Below are positions 9,294-17,626 of a stretch of 64,000 nt of DNA, in pieces; the stretch's first letter is position 1, and each line of letters starts with the position of its first letter. The DNA is taken from the NCBI RefSeq assembly GCF_013426975.1, contig NZ_JACCPY010000003.1, forward strand, positions 1 to 64,000. Direction: 5' to 3'. A program made the position numbers and the translations under genes. This DNA comes from Sphaerotilus sulfidivorans (lineage in GTDB: Bacteria > Pseudomonadota > Gammaproteobacteria > Burkholderiales > Burkholderiaceae_C). The notes below the pieces were generated by a model. The model made no database searches. It saw nothing but the letters and a program-made list of their open reading frames with translations, and was not told where the DNA came from.

Positions 9294-10305
9294 GCCCGAG
9301 CCGCTCGGCGGCGCGCTTCTCGGCGGCGTAGCTCTCGCGCAGGCTGCGGCCGTAGTCGGCCGGGCCGAGGTAGTCGGGCTCCTGGTCGTACTTGGCCAGC
9401 TCGGCCACATGGGCCGGGTCGTGCATCGCGGCGCGGAAGGCCTCGTGCAGCGTCGCCACCACCGCCGGCGCCATGCCGCTGGGGCCGACCAGCCCGTAGG
9501 GCGAGGTGGCGACGATGCCGTGGCCCAGCTCCTTGAGCGTGGGCACGTTCGGCCAGCGCCGGGTGCGGTGCTCGGCGAAGATCGCCAGCAGGCGCAGCCG
9601 GCCCGAGTCGACAAACGGCGCGAAGCCGTTGGAGTTGATGCCCAGCATCACCTGGCCCGAGGCCACCGCCAGCATCTGCTCGGAGGTGCCCTTGTAGGGC
9701 ACATGGATGTAGCTGAAGCCGTGGCGCGCGGCCAGCTCGTCCATCACCGCATGCGGCGTGGTGCCCGCGCCGTTGGTGGCGACCGTCAGATCACCCGGGT
9801 GCGCGCGGGCGAAGGCGATCACGTCGGCCACGCTGCGCAGCGTGCTGCCGGCTGGCACCACCATGCCGAAGGTCACGCCCGAGATCTGCAGGATCGGCGT
9901 GGTGTCGCGGATCGGATCCCACAGCACCCGCTGGATGTGCGGCGCGCGCAGCGCCGGATAGGGCAGCTGCGCGAGGGTGTAGCCGTCGGGTGCGGCCTGC
10001 TGCAGGATCGGCATCGCCAGCGTGCCCCCGGCGCCGGCGCGGTTCTCCACCACCACCTTCTGGCCCAGATGGCGCCCGGCCAGCTCGGCCAGCAGCCGCA
10101 TCGTCAGGTCGGTGGCGCCGCCGGCCGGCCAGGGCACCCACAGCGTGATCGGACGCAGCGGAAAGCGCGTCTCGGCGCCGGCGCCAGAGGCCGCGCCGCC
10201 CGGCTGCGCCCGTGCGGCCAGCGCCGCCACCGGCCCGGCCGCCACCGCGGTGGCCAGCGTTCGCAGCAGCTGCCGGCGATGCGGCGCGTGCGGATCCTTG
10301 CTCAT
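9280..10305 (-). CDS. Tripartite tricarboxylate transporter (Bug-family) substrate-binding protein
   Basis: A 341-residue periplasmic solute-binding protein of the Bug/TctC family, which is greatly expanded in Burkholderiales and binds small carboxylates. The N-terminus carries a twin-arginine-like signal ([20 protein letters not shown]). The mature part has the family's early block [20 protein letters not shown] and the later [10 protein letters not shown] and [16 protein letters not shown] segments. No TctA/TctB membrane genes are nearby, which is normal for orphan Bug proteins. The chosen ATG (10305) overlaps the previous stop as ATGA; another ATG lies two codons upstream. It is the last gene of a ten-gene minus-strand chain, so a link to PQQ-dependent alcohol or acid metabolism is possible but inferred. 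Confidence 0.9.
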   Translation of the reverse strand: MSKDPHAPHRRQLLRTLATAVAAGPVAALAARAQPGGAASGAGAETRFPLRPITLWVPWPAGGATDLTMRLLAELAGRHLGQKVVVENRAGAGGTLAMPILQQAAPDGYTLAQLPYPALRAPHIQRVLWDPIRDTTPILQISGVTFGMVVPAGSTLRSVADVIAFARAHPGDLTVATNGAGTTPHAVMDELAARHGFSYIHVPYKGTSEQMLAVASGQVMLGINSNGFAPFVDSGRLRLLAIFAEHRTRRWPNVPTLKELGHGIVATSPYGLVGPSGMAPAVVATLHEAFRAAMHDPAHVAELAKYDQEPDYLGPADYGRSLRESYAAEKRAAERLGLRPS

Positions 10306-11024
10306 TGCCATTCCATCAGCTCCATCGTCATCGTGCCGCCGGTCAGGAAGGTGGAGTTGGCCGGCTCGCGCCGCTCCACCTTGACCAGCCCGACGCCGGG
10401 GCAATACCACTCCAGCGTCGTCAGCGGCATGTCCTTGAACCCGTTGACCGGATCGGCGAACAGCCGCAGCAGCGCCAGCCCCTTGACGCGCACGCACTGC
10501 TCGAAACGCCCGGCCGGTACCTCGACCCGGTCGTCGAGCGCCTCGATCGTCCAGACCACCGGCACCGACGGGTGGGCATGGCGGATCTCCGGCGGAAATT
10601 CGGAGTTGCGCCGCATCAGGTAGGTGGTGGTGGTGGTCTGCCAGCTGGTGCCCACCGCGATCGGCGCCTTGAGCACGAAGCGCGGCGCCGGATCGGGCTT
10701 CGGCTCGGCGTCGACATCGCTCTTGGCAGCCACCCGGTAGATGCCGGTGGCGTCGGCGCGCAGCCAGTAGTCCAGCCCGGTGTCGCTGCGCCGGTGCCAG
10801 GCGCTGCCGGACTCGAGCGCGCTGTCGCGCCCCAGGTTGCTCAGCACCACCGTCTCGCGCTCGCGGGTGTCGTTCTCCCACTCGCTGCTCAGGCGGTAGG
10901 TCCAGCGCCGGCCCTCCTCGAGCGGAAACAGCGAGCTGCCCGGCGGCTTCTTGCAGCCGGCCAGCAGCGCCAGCACCGCAGCGGCCAGCAGCGCGGCCCG
11001 GGCACGGGAGGAATGGCGGCTCAT
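10302..11024 (-). CDS. Putative lipoprotein, function unknown
   Basis: I do not recognise a named family. The 240-residue product begins with a lipoprotein signal ending in the lipobox LLAGC (cysteine about residue 24), so it is probably lipid-anchored in the envelope. The mature part starts FPLEEGRRWTYRL and appears to be a beta-rich domain (WYCPGVGLVKVER near the end). It follows the 166-residue gene with a one-base gap (TGA-G-ATG) and overlaps the downstream Bug gene by 4 bp, so co-translation is likely. Nothing in the sequence indicates an enzyme. Confidence 0.75.
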   Translation of the reverse strand: MSRHSSRARAALLAAAVLALLAGCKKPPGSSLFPLEEGRRWTYRLSSEWENDTRERETVVLSNLGRDSALESGSAWHRRSDTGLDYWLRADATGIYRVAAKSDVDAEPKPDPAPRFVLKAPIAVGTSWQTTTTTYLMRRNSEFPPEIRHAHPSVPVVWTIEALDDRVEVPAGRFEQCVRVKGLALLRLFADPVNGFKDMPLTTLEWYCPGVGLVKVERREPANSTFLTGGTMTMELMEWQ

Positions 11025-11025
11025 C

Positions 11026-11526
11026 TCACTTCTCCGGCAGCTGGGGCGCGGGCAGGTCGCGGATCTTGACCACCTGCTCGTCCGAGCCCGGGCGCAGCCA
11101 GCTCAGGCCCTTGGGTCCGCGCTTCGGCTCGGACGTGCCCAGCTGGGTCACGCCCTGGCGGGTCTTCTTGATCGCCTCGCCCAGGAGCGCATGCAGATCC
11201 TTGCTGTAGGGCAGCTGGTAGGCGCGCGGCTGCGGCAGCGGCTTGCCGTCGCGGATCTCGTTGACCCACACATGGAGCGCGCCCTCGCGGCCCTTGGCCG
11301 GCTCGTCGAACACCGCCGCCAGCAGCACGAAGCGCTCGGGCAGCGCATGGCGGCTCGGCCAGCCCCAGACCTGCTCGAGCGCGGCGTCGCTCCAGAAATA
11401 CAGCGCGGTCACCGCGGTCACCAGCAGGCCCTTGGCCCACACCGGCCAGCGCGAGGCCACCAGCGCCAGCCCCAGCACGAACAGCACCGCGACAAAGGCC
11501 CACAGCACGCCATCGGTCGTCGTCAT
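11026..11526 (-). CDS. Small membrane-anchored protein, function unknown
   Basis: A 166-residue protein of no family I recognise. It has two N-terminal hydrophobic stretches (about residues 8-25, WAFVAVLFVLGLALVAS, and 31-45, AKGLLVTAVTALYFW) and then a soluble, lysine- and proline-containing domain of about 110 residues. It starts 4 bp after the ExbD-like gene and ends one base before the lipoprotein gene, so it is likely part of the same envelope complex as the ExbB/ExbD-like pair. That assignment rests on gene order only. Confidence 0.7.
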   Translation of the reverse strand: MTTTDGVLWAFVAVLFVLGLALVASRWPVWAKGLLVTAVTALYFWSDAALEQVWGWPSRHALPERFVLLAAVFDEPAKGREGALHVWVNEIRDGKPLPQPRAYQLPYSKDLHALLGEAIKKTRQGVTQLGTSEPKRGPKGLSWLRPGSDEQVVKIRDLPAPQLPEK

Positions 11527-11530
11527 CGCC

Positions 11531-12133
11531 TCAGATCCTTTCCACCAGCGTCTTGGCCAGCGTATTGACCCCGGTGACCCGCCCGTCGCGGTCCACCGAG
11601 AAGCGCACCGCGGTCGCCTCGTCGCCCTTGCGGGGGAGGTTCACGGTGCCGTAGAAGACCACCTCGGCGCGCGGATTGACCTTGACCACCGAGACATTGA
11701 CCGGCACCGGCTGGCCGTCCTTGCTGTCGTAGTAGAAGACGTTGACGACATACTCGCCCGGCGCGAAGCCGCGGATCGTCACCACCTCCTGGTTCAGCGG
11801 GTTCACCACCTGCTGGCCGTTGACCACGATCGAGTCGTTCGACAGGCCGCGGTCGTCGCGGTCGAGGTGCATCATTCCGCCCTCGCGCTGGCGGAACCAC
11901 ACCCGGTTGCCGCCCGGATCCTCGATCCAGGTGTCGATGTCGTTCGGGTTCATGTCCGGCCAGGTCACGGTGACGATGAACTCGGCCTTGGCGTCGATCA
12001 CGCCGGTCTTCGCCTTCGGGTTCATCGCCAGCAGCGCGACGGTGAACAGCATGACGAAGATCAGCAGCGTGTTGAACAGCAGGTCGCTGAACGGGTCGAT
12101 CTCGTCGGTGCGACGCGGGCGCAGCACCGCCAT
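11531..12133 (-). CDS. ExbD/TolR/MotB-like single-pass protein with beta-sandwich periplasmic domain
   Basis: A 200-residue protein. The N-terminal segment DPFSDLLFNTLLIFVMLF resembles the transmembrane helix of ExbD/TolR/MotB stators, with Asp17 placed where those families keep their proton-carrying aspartate. The remainder is predicted periplasmic and beta-rich (FIVTVTWPDMNPNDIDTWIE; TIRGFAPGEYVVNVFYYD), resembling DUF2135-type domains rather than the usual ExbD or OmpA-like peptidoglycan-binding domain. It starts one base after the ExbB-like gene (TGACATG junction). The partner gene and the Asp support a proton-driven complex; what it energises is unknown. Confidence 0.72.
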   Translation of the reverse strand: MAVLRPRRTDEIDPFSDLLFNTLLIFVMLFTVALLAMNPKAKTGVIDAKAEFIVTVTWPDMNPNDIDTWIEDPGGNRVWFRQREGGMMHLDRDDRGLSNDSIVVNGQQVVNPLNQEVVTIRGFAPGEYVVNVFYYDSKDGQPVPVNVSVVKVNPRAEVVFYGTVNLPRKGDEATAVRFSVDRDGRVTGVNTLAKTLVERI

Positions 12134-12134
12134 G

Positions 12135-12854
12135 TCAGGCCCCGCGCACGGTGCTGGTCGCCGCAGCGTCGGCCAGGATGTCGGCCGCCAGCCGGTCGGC
12201 CAGGCGGTCGAGCAGCAGCAGCTGCAGCCCCAGCCACAGGTTGACCACCAGCCCGGCCAGCGTGGTGTAGAGCGCGATCGCCATGCCGCCGGTCATCTGC
12301 TGCAGCAGCTTCTGCACCTCGGCCAGCTCGAAGCCCTGCGACTGGCCGATCTGCATCGACATCAGGATGAAGCCCACCACCGTGCCGAGCAGGCCGAGCT
12401 TGATCGTCGCGGCCGCGAACCACCAGGCGGTCTCGTGCGGACCGTGGGTGCGCTCGGACAGCAGCGCGGTCGCCTCGGGCTGGCCGCGGCGCAGCTCGTC
12501 GAGATAGCGGGCGCGCCAGCCCTGCGCCAGACCGGGCTGCGCCTCGGCCTGCAGCCGCCAGGCGCGCCGGCCGCACCAGCCGGTCACCACCACGCCCAGC
12601 AGCACGATCAGCAGGCTGATGCCGCTGGGATCGCCCTCGATCAGCCGCACCCACCAGCCGTGGCGCTGCATCCACCAGATCAGGAAGAAGGCCACCCCGG
12701 CCAGCAGCGCCCAGCCCCAGAACAGGCGCTGCGCCAGCGCGGACAGATCGGCCGCACCCGCCACGCCCGCAGCCCCGCCAGGCGGCGCGTAGTCGGCGGG
12801 CAGGGCCGTGCCTGCGCGGTTGCGTTCGCGCATCGATTGCCAGAAACCGGACAT
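12135..12854 (-). CDS. MotA/TolQ/ExbB-like proton channel family protein
   Basis: A 239-residue inner-membrane protein. Two N-terminal hydrophobic segments (FWGWALLAGVAFFLIWW; ISLLIVLLGVVVTGWC) precede the MotA/ExbB signature (LGLLGTVVGFILMSMQIG) and the last helix (MAIALYTTLAGLVVNLWL), both matching the proton-channel helices of ExbB/TolQ. With the ExbD-like gene one base downstream it should form a stator-like complex. The ATG at 12854 comes one base after the ABC permease stop (TGACATG); a longer in-frame start at 12896 would overlap that gene. Association with a PQQ-catabolism ABC exporter is unusual and may mean energised transport across the envelope. Confidence 0.82.
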   Translation of the reverse strand: MSGFWQSMRERNRAGTALPADYAPPGGAAGVAGAADLSALAQRLFWGWALLAGVAFFLIWWMQRHGWWVRLIEGDPSGISLLIVLLGVVVTGWCGRRAWRLQAEAQPGLAQGWRARYLDELRRGQPEATALLSERTHGPHETAWWFAAATIKLGLLGTVVGFILMSMQIGQSQGFELAEVQKLLQQMTGGMAIALYTTLAGLVVNLWLGLQLLLLDRLADRLAADILADAAATSTVRGA

Positions 12855-12855
12855 G

Positions 12856-13707
12856 TCAGCCTCCTGCGCCGCCGGGCGGACCGCCGCCGCCGCCACCGCG
12901 TTTCGTCAGCGCGCCGAAGCCGCGCTGCGGGTCATAGCCCCAGGCCGCCAGGCCGAAGCACAGCGCCAGCGTGCCCAACACGATCCACGGCGCCCAGCCC
13001 GGATCCTTGCCGTACATCGCGTAGCGCATCCACTCGACGGCGTGGGTGAAGGGATTGAAGCGCGCGATCTGGTACACCCAGGCCGCGCCCGACTCCTCCA
13101 GCTTCCACAGCGGGTAGAGCGCGGTGGACATGAAGTACATCGGGAAGATCACGAAGTTCATCGTGCCGGCGAAGTTCTCCAGCTGCTTCACATGCACGCT
13201 CAGCAGCAGGCCGAGCGCCCCGAGCATCAGCGCCGCGCTGACCAGCGCCAGCAGCACCTGCGGCGTCTGCGGCCCCCACAGCGGCAGCTCGGTGCCGATC
13301 GCCCAGGCGATCAGCACGAAGGCCAGCGCCTGCAGCAGCGACAGCACCGCGGTGGCGGTCAGCTTCGAGAACAGGATCCAGGGCCGGGGCAGCGGCGCGG
13401 TCAGCAAGAGGCGCATCAGCCCCATCTCGCGGTCGTAGACCATCGCCAGGCTCGACTGCATGCCGTTGAACAGCAGCACCATGCCGATCAGGCCGGGCGC
13501 GATGTAGACGTCGTAGGCGATGTAGGTGTCGTAGGGCTCGGCGATCGCCATGCCGAAGACATTGCGGAAGCCGGCGGCGAACACCGCCAGCCACAGCAGC
13601 GGGCGCACCAGCGCCGACACCAGCCGGCCGGTCTGGCGCGAGAACTTCGCCACCTCGCGCCAGACGATGGCGCGCATGGCCTGCAGGGCATGCATCGGGC
13701 CGGCCAT
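12856..13707 (-). CDS. ABC-2 type permease of the PQQ-dependent alcohol catabolism system
   Basis: A 283-residue membrane permease with six hydrophobic segments and the ABC-2 family pattern (YDREMGLMRLLLTAPLPRPW cytoplasmic loop; VIFPMYFMSTALYPLWKL). It matches the permease family found with PQQ-alcohol dehydrogenase clusters, and the ATPase, binding protein and beta-propeller genes lie just upstream, which fixes the assignment. It probably exports a metabolite or cofactor, but the substrate has not been established for this family to my knowledge. The start codon overlaps the stop of the binding-protein gene (TGATG). A glycine-rich C-terminal tail (RGGGGGGPPGG) is odd. Confidence 0.9.
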   Translation of the reverse strand: MAGPMHALQAMRAIVWREVAKFSRQTGRLVSALVRPLLWLAVFAAGFRNVFGMAIAEPYDTYIAYDVYIAPGLIGMVLLFNGMQSSLAMVYDREMGLMRLLLTAPLPRPWILFSKLTATAVLSLLQALAFVLIAWAIGTELPLWGPQTPQVLLALVSAALMLGALGLLLSVHVKQLENFAGTMNFVIFPMYFMSTALYPLWKLEESGAAWVYQIARFNPFTHAVEWMRYAMYGKDPGWAPWIVLGTLALCFGLAAWGYDPQRGFGALTKRGGGGGGPPGGAGG

Positions 13708-14891
13708 CAGCGCGCCACCTTGCAGAGCTTCTCGGGCGCGTCCACGCCCAGGGTGTCGAGGCTGTTCTTCGGATGCAGCACGCCGTCGACCGGCGCGGTG
13801 CCGATGACGCCCTGGCCATCGGTCAGCAGCATCGTCTGGCGCAGCTGGCCGTCCCAGGGGCGGAAGCTCATCGCCACGCCCTTGGAGCCGTCCAGTTCGG
13901 TCTCCAGCAGCGCCTTGTGCACCGCGGCGGCCGGCCCCTTCGGCGCGGCGACCACCGCGGCGGCCAGCGCCTTGCCGCCCATCCAGGCGCTCCAGTCGGC
14001 GGCCGACATCGGGCGCTGCGCGCCCTTGGCGAAGCGGCGCGAGACCTGCGGCGCGCCGAAGCGGTCGTACTGCGCATGCCAGGCCAGCGCGGTCAGGCCG
14101 GCGTCGCCCACCACCGGGCGCGGCGTGGCGGTGCGGTAGGGCAGCATCCGGGCGAACTCGCCGTCGCTGTCGACCACCCAGACCACATCATGCGCGCCCT
14201 GCGTCAGCAGCAGCGGATTGGCCAGATCGCGCTCGCGCGGATCGCCCGAGAGCTTGAAGGGCCTGGGGCCGGCGAGCTTCAGGCCGTAGCGCCGGATCGC
14301 GGCCTGCGCGACGGCGGCGCGCTGGGCATCCTGCGCCGACGGGCCGGTCAGCAGCAGCACGCTGCTCCACTTGCGGCTGACCAGGGCCTGCGCCAGCGCA
14401 TCGGCGCGCATGCGCTCGCTCGGAATGACATGCAGCAGGCGCGCCCGGCAGTCCTGCTGGCGCAGCCGGTCCTCGGTGGCGCCCAGGTTCAGCACCGGCA
14501 GCCTGACCGCGTCCGCGCCGGCCAGCAGCCAGTCGGCCGGCAGGTCGGCCAGCAGCGCCACCGCCCCGCCCTTCTCGGCCTTCTGCGCCGCCGCACGGGC
14601 CTCGGCGGCCGAGCCGACCTCGACCGTCTCGACCGCCAGCGAGGCACCGGCCGATTCCAGCTCCAGCCGCGCCTCCTTCAGCGCCACCTGCACCCCGTCG
14701 GAGGCCGGCCCGGTCGGATGGCCGAAATAGGCCCGCTCGACCCGGGTGCGGTCCAGGCGCTCGTCGCCGGCCGGCACCAGCAGCGTCGCCTTGAAGGCGG
14801 CCGCCGGCGCCAGCGTCGCCACGCCGAGCAGCGCCGCGCCGATCGCCCGATCCCGCCAGGACATGAACTGCAGCCGCGGCATCGTCTTCAT
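13707..14891 (-). CDS. ABC transporter substrate-binding protein, PQQ-dependent alcohol dehydrogenase system
   Basis: A 394-residue periplasmic-binding-protein-like product with an N-terminal signal (IGAALLGVATLAPAAAF) and a type-I PBP fold resembling branched-chain amino-acid binders (ATLLVPAGDERLDR; VALLADLPADWLLAGADAVR; DVVWVVDSDGEFARMLPY). It corresponds to the binding-protein family of the PQQ ABC cluster. Its start overlaps the beta-propeller stop (TGATG) and its stop overlaps the permease start in the same way, so the three are tightly coupled. An importer-type binding protein beside an exporter-type ABC-2 permease is a known oddity of this cluster. Ligand unknown. Confidence 0.88.
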   Translation of the reverse strand: MKTMPRLQFMSWRDRAIGAALLGVATLAPAAAFKATLLVPAGDERLDRTRVERAYFGHPTGPASDGVQVALKEARLELESAGASLAVETVEVGSAAEARAAAQKAEKGGAVALLADLPADWLLAGADAVRLPVLNLGATEDRLRQQDCRARLLHVIPSERMRADALAQALVSRKWSSVLLLTGPSAQDAQRAAVAQAAIRRYGLKLAGPRPFKLSGDPRERDLANPLLLTQGAHDVVWVVDSDGEFARMLPYRTATPRPVVGDAGLTALAWHAQYDRFGAPQVSRRFAKGAQRPMSAADWSAWMGGKALAAAVVAAPKGPAAAVHKALLETELDGSKGVAMSFRPWDGQLRQTMLLTDGQGVIGTAPVDGVLHPKNSLDTLGVDAPEKLCKVAR

Positions 14892-15868
14892 CACTCCACC
14901 ACCACCACGCTGTGCGGCACCCGCCCGACCGCCACCGTCTTCAGCGCCTTGGCCGCACCCACGTCGATGATCGTCAGATCGTCCGACAGCCCGTTGGCCA
15001 CCAGCAGCCGGTCCTCCGCCTTGTTCAGCCCCAGCCCCCATGCCCGCTTGCCCGCCAGCACCAGGTCCGTCACCTTCCGGCTCGCCACATCCACGAAGGC
15101 CACATGGTTGGCCTTGCCCAGCCCCACGAACGCACGCTTGCCGTCCGCCGTCATCGCCAGCCCCACCGGCGTGATGTCCGCCGCGCGAGCGCCCTTCACC
15201 TCGAAGCGGATCGTGTCCACCACCTCATGGTCCTTCGTGCCGATCACCGTCACGCTCGCGCCCAGCTCGTTCGTCACCCACAGCTGGCTGCCGTCCGGCG
15301 TCAGCGCGAAGCGCCTCGGCCGCTTGCCCACCTTGATGTTCTTCGTCACCTTCCCGCTGGCCGCGTCGATCACATGCACCAGGCTCGCCACCTCCGAGGT
15401 CACGTACACCGTCCTGCCATCCCGGCTGACCAGCACGCCCTCCGGCTCCTCGCCGACCTTAATCTCGCCGCTGCGCTTGCCGCTGGCCACATCGACCACC
15501 CCGACCACGCCGTCCTCCTCGTTCGAGACATACAGCGTCCTTCCATCCGGCGTCAGGTCGAAGATCTCCGGGTCCTCGCCCAGCCCGATCTTCCTCACCG
15601 ACTTGCGCGTGGCCAGATCGATCAGGTCGGCCTGGCCCGAGTCGCCGCAGGCCACCAGCAGCTGCCGGCCCTCCGGCATCAGCACCATGTGGCGCGGGCG
15701 CTTGCAGGTGGCGATCGTGCCCGTCACCGCCTGCGTCTTCAGGTCCACCACCGTCAGCTTGTGGTCCTTCTCGCTCGAGACGAAGGCGGTCTGTGCACGG
15801 GCCGGCAGCGTGGCGGCGGCACTCAGGGCCGCCAGGGCGGCGAGCGAAAGCAGATGGCGAGCAGTCAT
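14891..15868 (-). CDS. PQQ-dependent catabolism-associated YVTN beta-propeller protein
   Basis: A 325-residue secreted protein with a signal peptide (RHLLSLAALAALSAAATLPARAQ) followed by seven to eight YVTN-type repeats (for example DGRTLYVSNEEDGVVGVVDV and DGRTVYVTSEVASLVHVIDA), which should form a beta-propeller in the periplasm. This family accompanies the PQQ ABC transporter genes. The ATG at 15868 is preferred over one nine codons upstream because a clear AGGAGA ribosome-binding site lies about 9 nt before it. It precedes the binding-protein gene with a one-base overlap. It is probably a non-enzymatic scaffold or binder. Confidence 0.92.
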   Translation of the reverse strand: MTARHLLSLAALAALSAAATLPARAQTAFVSSEKDHKLTVVDLKTQAVTGTIATCKRPRHMVLMPEGRQLLVACGDSGQADLIDLATRKSVRKIGLGEDPEIFDLTPDGRTLYVSNEEDGVVGVVDVASGKRSGEIKVGEEPEGVLVSRDGRTVYVTSEVASLVHVIDAASGKVTKNIKVGKRPRRFALTPDGSQLWVTNELGASVTVIGTKDHEVVDTIRFEVKGARAADITPVGLAMTADGKRAFVGLGKANHVAFVDVASRKVTDLVLAGKRAWGLGLNKAEDRLLVANGLSDDLTIIDVGAAKALKTVAVGRVPHSVVVVE

Positions 15869-15919
15869 GGTTCTTGTCTCCTGGATCGATTTCATCTGGA
15901 AGTCTTGAAGTTCAGGGCT

Positions 15920-16639
15920 TCAGGGCGTGTGGGTGGCGCGGATGAAGGCCTCTTCGAGCCGCTCGCCGCCCAGCGCCACCGTGACCGCGGCCGGCGAGCC
16001 ATCGGCCAGCAGCCGGCCCTTGTGCAGCACGACGACCCGGTCGGCGGCCTCGGCCTCCTCGACCAGATGCGTCGCCCACAGCACGGTGGTGCCGCGCGCG
16101 GCGATGTCGGCGCGAATGGCGGCGAGCAGATCGCGGCGCGACTTCGGGTCGAGCCCCACGGTCGGCTCGTCCATCAGCACCACCTTCGGCCGGTGCAGCA
16201 GCGCCCGCACCAGCTCGACCTTGCGCCGGTTGCCGCCCGAAAGCTCGCGCACCGGCCGCGCCAGATCCTTGTCGAGGCCCAGCGCGCGGCAGCCCTCGGC
16301 GAGGCGCTCGCCCGCCACCCGGCGCGGCAGGCCGTGCAGGTCGGCATGGAAGCGCAGATTGCGCTCGACCGAGAGGTCGAGATCGAGCGACATCTGCTGG
16401 AACACCACGCCGATGTCGGCCAGCGCACGCACCGCCGAGCGGCGCAGCGACTGGCCGGCCACCTCCACCTCGCCCTCGTCGGCGGCGAACAGGCCGGTCA
16501 GCACCTGGAACAGCGTCGACTTGCCGGCGCCGTTGGGCCCGAGCAGCGCGACGAACTGCCCGGCCGGCAGCGCCAGCGTCAGACCGGCCAGCGCGGTGCG
16601 CTCGCCGTATCGCTTGATCAGGCCCTGGATCTGCAGCAT
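15920..16639 (-). CDS. ABC transporter ATP-binding protein, PQQ-dependent alcohol dehydrogenase system
   Basis: A 239-residue nucleotide-binding subunit with Walker A GPNGAGKST, Q-loop (GVVFQQMSLD), signature LSGGNRRK, Walker B VVLMDEP and a switch histidine (LWATHLVEEAEAADRV). It powers the ABC-2 permease three genes downstream. The signature motif has GGNRRK rather than the common GGQ, as in other drug/ABC-2-type ATPases. The ATG at 16639 gives the usual N-terminus (MLQIQGLIKRYGERTAL); a GTG nine codons upstream (16666) is possible, and neither has a strong Shine-Dalgarno. A GC-rich hairpin lies in the gap to the upstream PqqB-like gene. Confidence 0.93.
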   Translation of the reverse strand: MLQIQGLIKRYGERTALAGLTLALPAGQFVALLGPNGAGKSTLFQVLTGLFAADEGEVEVAGQSLRRSAVRALADIGVVFQQMSLDLDLSVERNLRFHADLHGLPRRVAGERLAEGCRALGLDKDLARPVRELSGGNRRKVELVRALLHRPKVVLMDEPTVGLDPKSRRDLLAAIRADIAARGTTVLWATHLVEEAEAADRVVVLHKGRLLADGSPAAVTVALGGERLEEAFIRATHTP

Positions 16640-16697
16640 GGCATCGGAATCGGAAGGAAGAGGCACGGCACGGGTTGCGGACGCAAGGGTTCGGACA

Positions 16698-16723
16698 GGG
16701 CCGGTTGTACCCAGGACCGGCCC
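16698..16723 (-). other. GC-rich hairpin between PqqB-like and ABC ATPase genes
   Basis: A perfect 8-bp inverted repeat (GGGCCGGT/ACCGGCCC) with a 10-nt loop in the 144-bp gap. No T-run follows on the minus strand, so it is an mRNA stabiliser or attenuation point rather than a plain terminator. The function is inference. Confidence 0.4.
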
Positions 16724-16783
16724 GGCTGTCCCGTCCGGGCTTTCACCAAGGCAGATTGCCCGGGGCGGGATCAGCGGTCGATG

Positions 16784-17626
16784 TCAGAGGTCGATTTCCA
16801 TCCGGTCGGCGGTCAGCTCGATGCCGTGGCGGGCCAGCACGCCGGCGGGCACCGCCGCGCTCAGGCCGGACTCCGGCACCGGCATCAGCAGCTTGCGCCG
16901 CGCGCCGACCTGATCGAGCTGCGCCAGCAGCTGCTCGCCGGCCTCGACCTGCTCGCCGGCCTCCAGCCGCGGATCGATCGCGTCGTCGCCCAGCAGCAGG
17001 CAGTCGGCCTGCTGCATCCACTCGAGCGCCTCCGGCCCGGCCTCGAGCAGGCTGCGGGCGCAGAACAGGCGCTGGCCGGTCACCACATCGCGCACCGCCA
17101 GCGCGATCGTCTCGCCGACCGCCGGTGCGGCCGGCCGGGCCGAATGCAGCGGCAGCGGCCCGTCGGTGGCCACCGCGGTGAACTCCAGCGTCGGCTGGCC
17201 CTCGACCCGGAACACCGCCTCGCGCGATTCGCCCGCCACCGGGATCACATGCCAGTGCACGCTGCAGTAATGCTGCAGCAGCGGCAGCACCGGCAGGGTG
17301 TGGGTCAGCTCCTCGAAGACGGCCGGCGTCGCGTAGAGATGGATCGGCGCGCCATCGCGCAGGCTCAGCAGGCCGGTCACATGGTCGACCTGCGAATCGG
17401 TCAGCACCACCGCGCGCACCGGCGCGTCGGCCAGGCCGCGGTGGCGCAGCAGCCGGGCATCGGTGCCGAGCTGCCCGGCCACCGCCGGCGACATGTTGAT
17501 CAGCACCCAGCGCATCTGGTCGCCGGACAGCGCCAGCACGCCCGGCGCACGGGTCGAGTTGAGCGCCGGCGCGATCGGCTGGAACGGCACGGCGTCGCCG
17601 CCTCCCTTGAGTACGACCAGCTTCAT
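16784..17626 (-). CDS. PqqB-like metallo-beta-lactamase-fold protein lacking the N-terminal cysteine motif
   Basis: A 280-residue protein related to PqqB, the MBL-fold iron oxygenase of PQQ biosynthesis. Matching segments are MRWVLINMSPAVAGQL, the core VRAVVLTDSQVDHVTGLLSL and the LYATPAVFEEL block. True PqqB begins with a glycine-rich loop and a CNCxxC-type cysteine cluster; here the N-terminus reads MKLVVLKGGGDAVPFQPIAP with no such cysteines. No pqqA, C, D or E lies in the window. It heads the minus-strand chain that includes the PQQ ABC transporter. It may be a divergent biosynthetic enzyme or a repurposed paralogue. The start at 17626 has a GGAG site and overlaps a 23-codon upstream ORF by ATGA. 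Confidence 0.75.
   Translation of the reverse strand: MKLVVLKGGGDAVPFQPIAPALNSTRAPGVLALSGDQMRWVLINMSPAVAGQLGTDARLLRHRGLADAPVRAVVLTDSQVDHVTGLLSLRDGAPIHLYATPAVFEELTHTLPVLPLLQHYCSVHWHVIPVAGESREAVFRVEGQPTLEFTAVATDGPLPLHSARPAAPAVGETIALAVRDVVTGQRLFCARSLLEAGPEALEWMQQADCLLLGDDAIDPRLEAGEQVEAGEQLLAQLDQVGARRKLLMPVPESGLSAAVPAGVLARHGIELTADRMEIDL

Noticed and set aside
10302-12854. Zorya-type anti-phage system (ZorA/ZorB are MotA/MotB-like)
   Set aside because: There is no ZorC, ZorD or ZorE gene, the MotA-like protein lacks a long cytoplasmic tail, and the ExbD-like partner has no peptidoglycan-binding domain. The genes are coupled to PQQ accessory genes instead.
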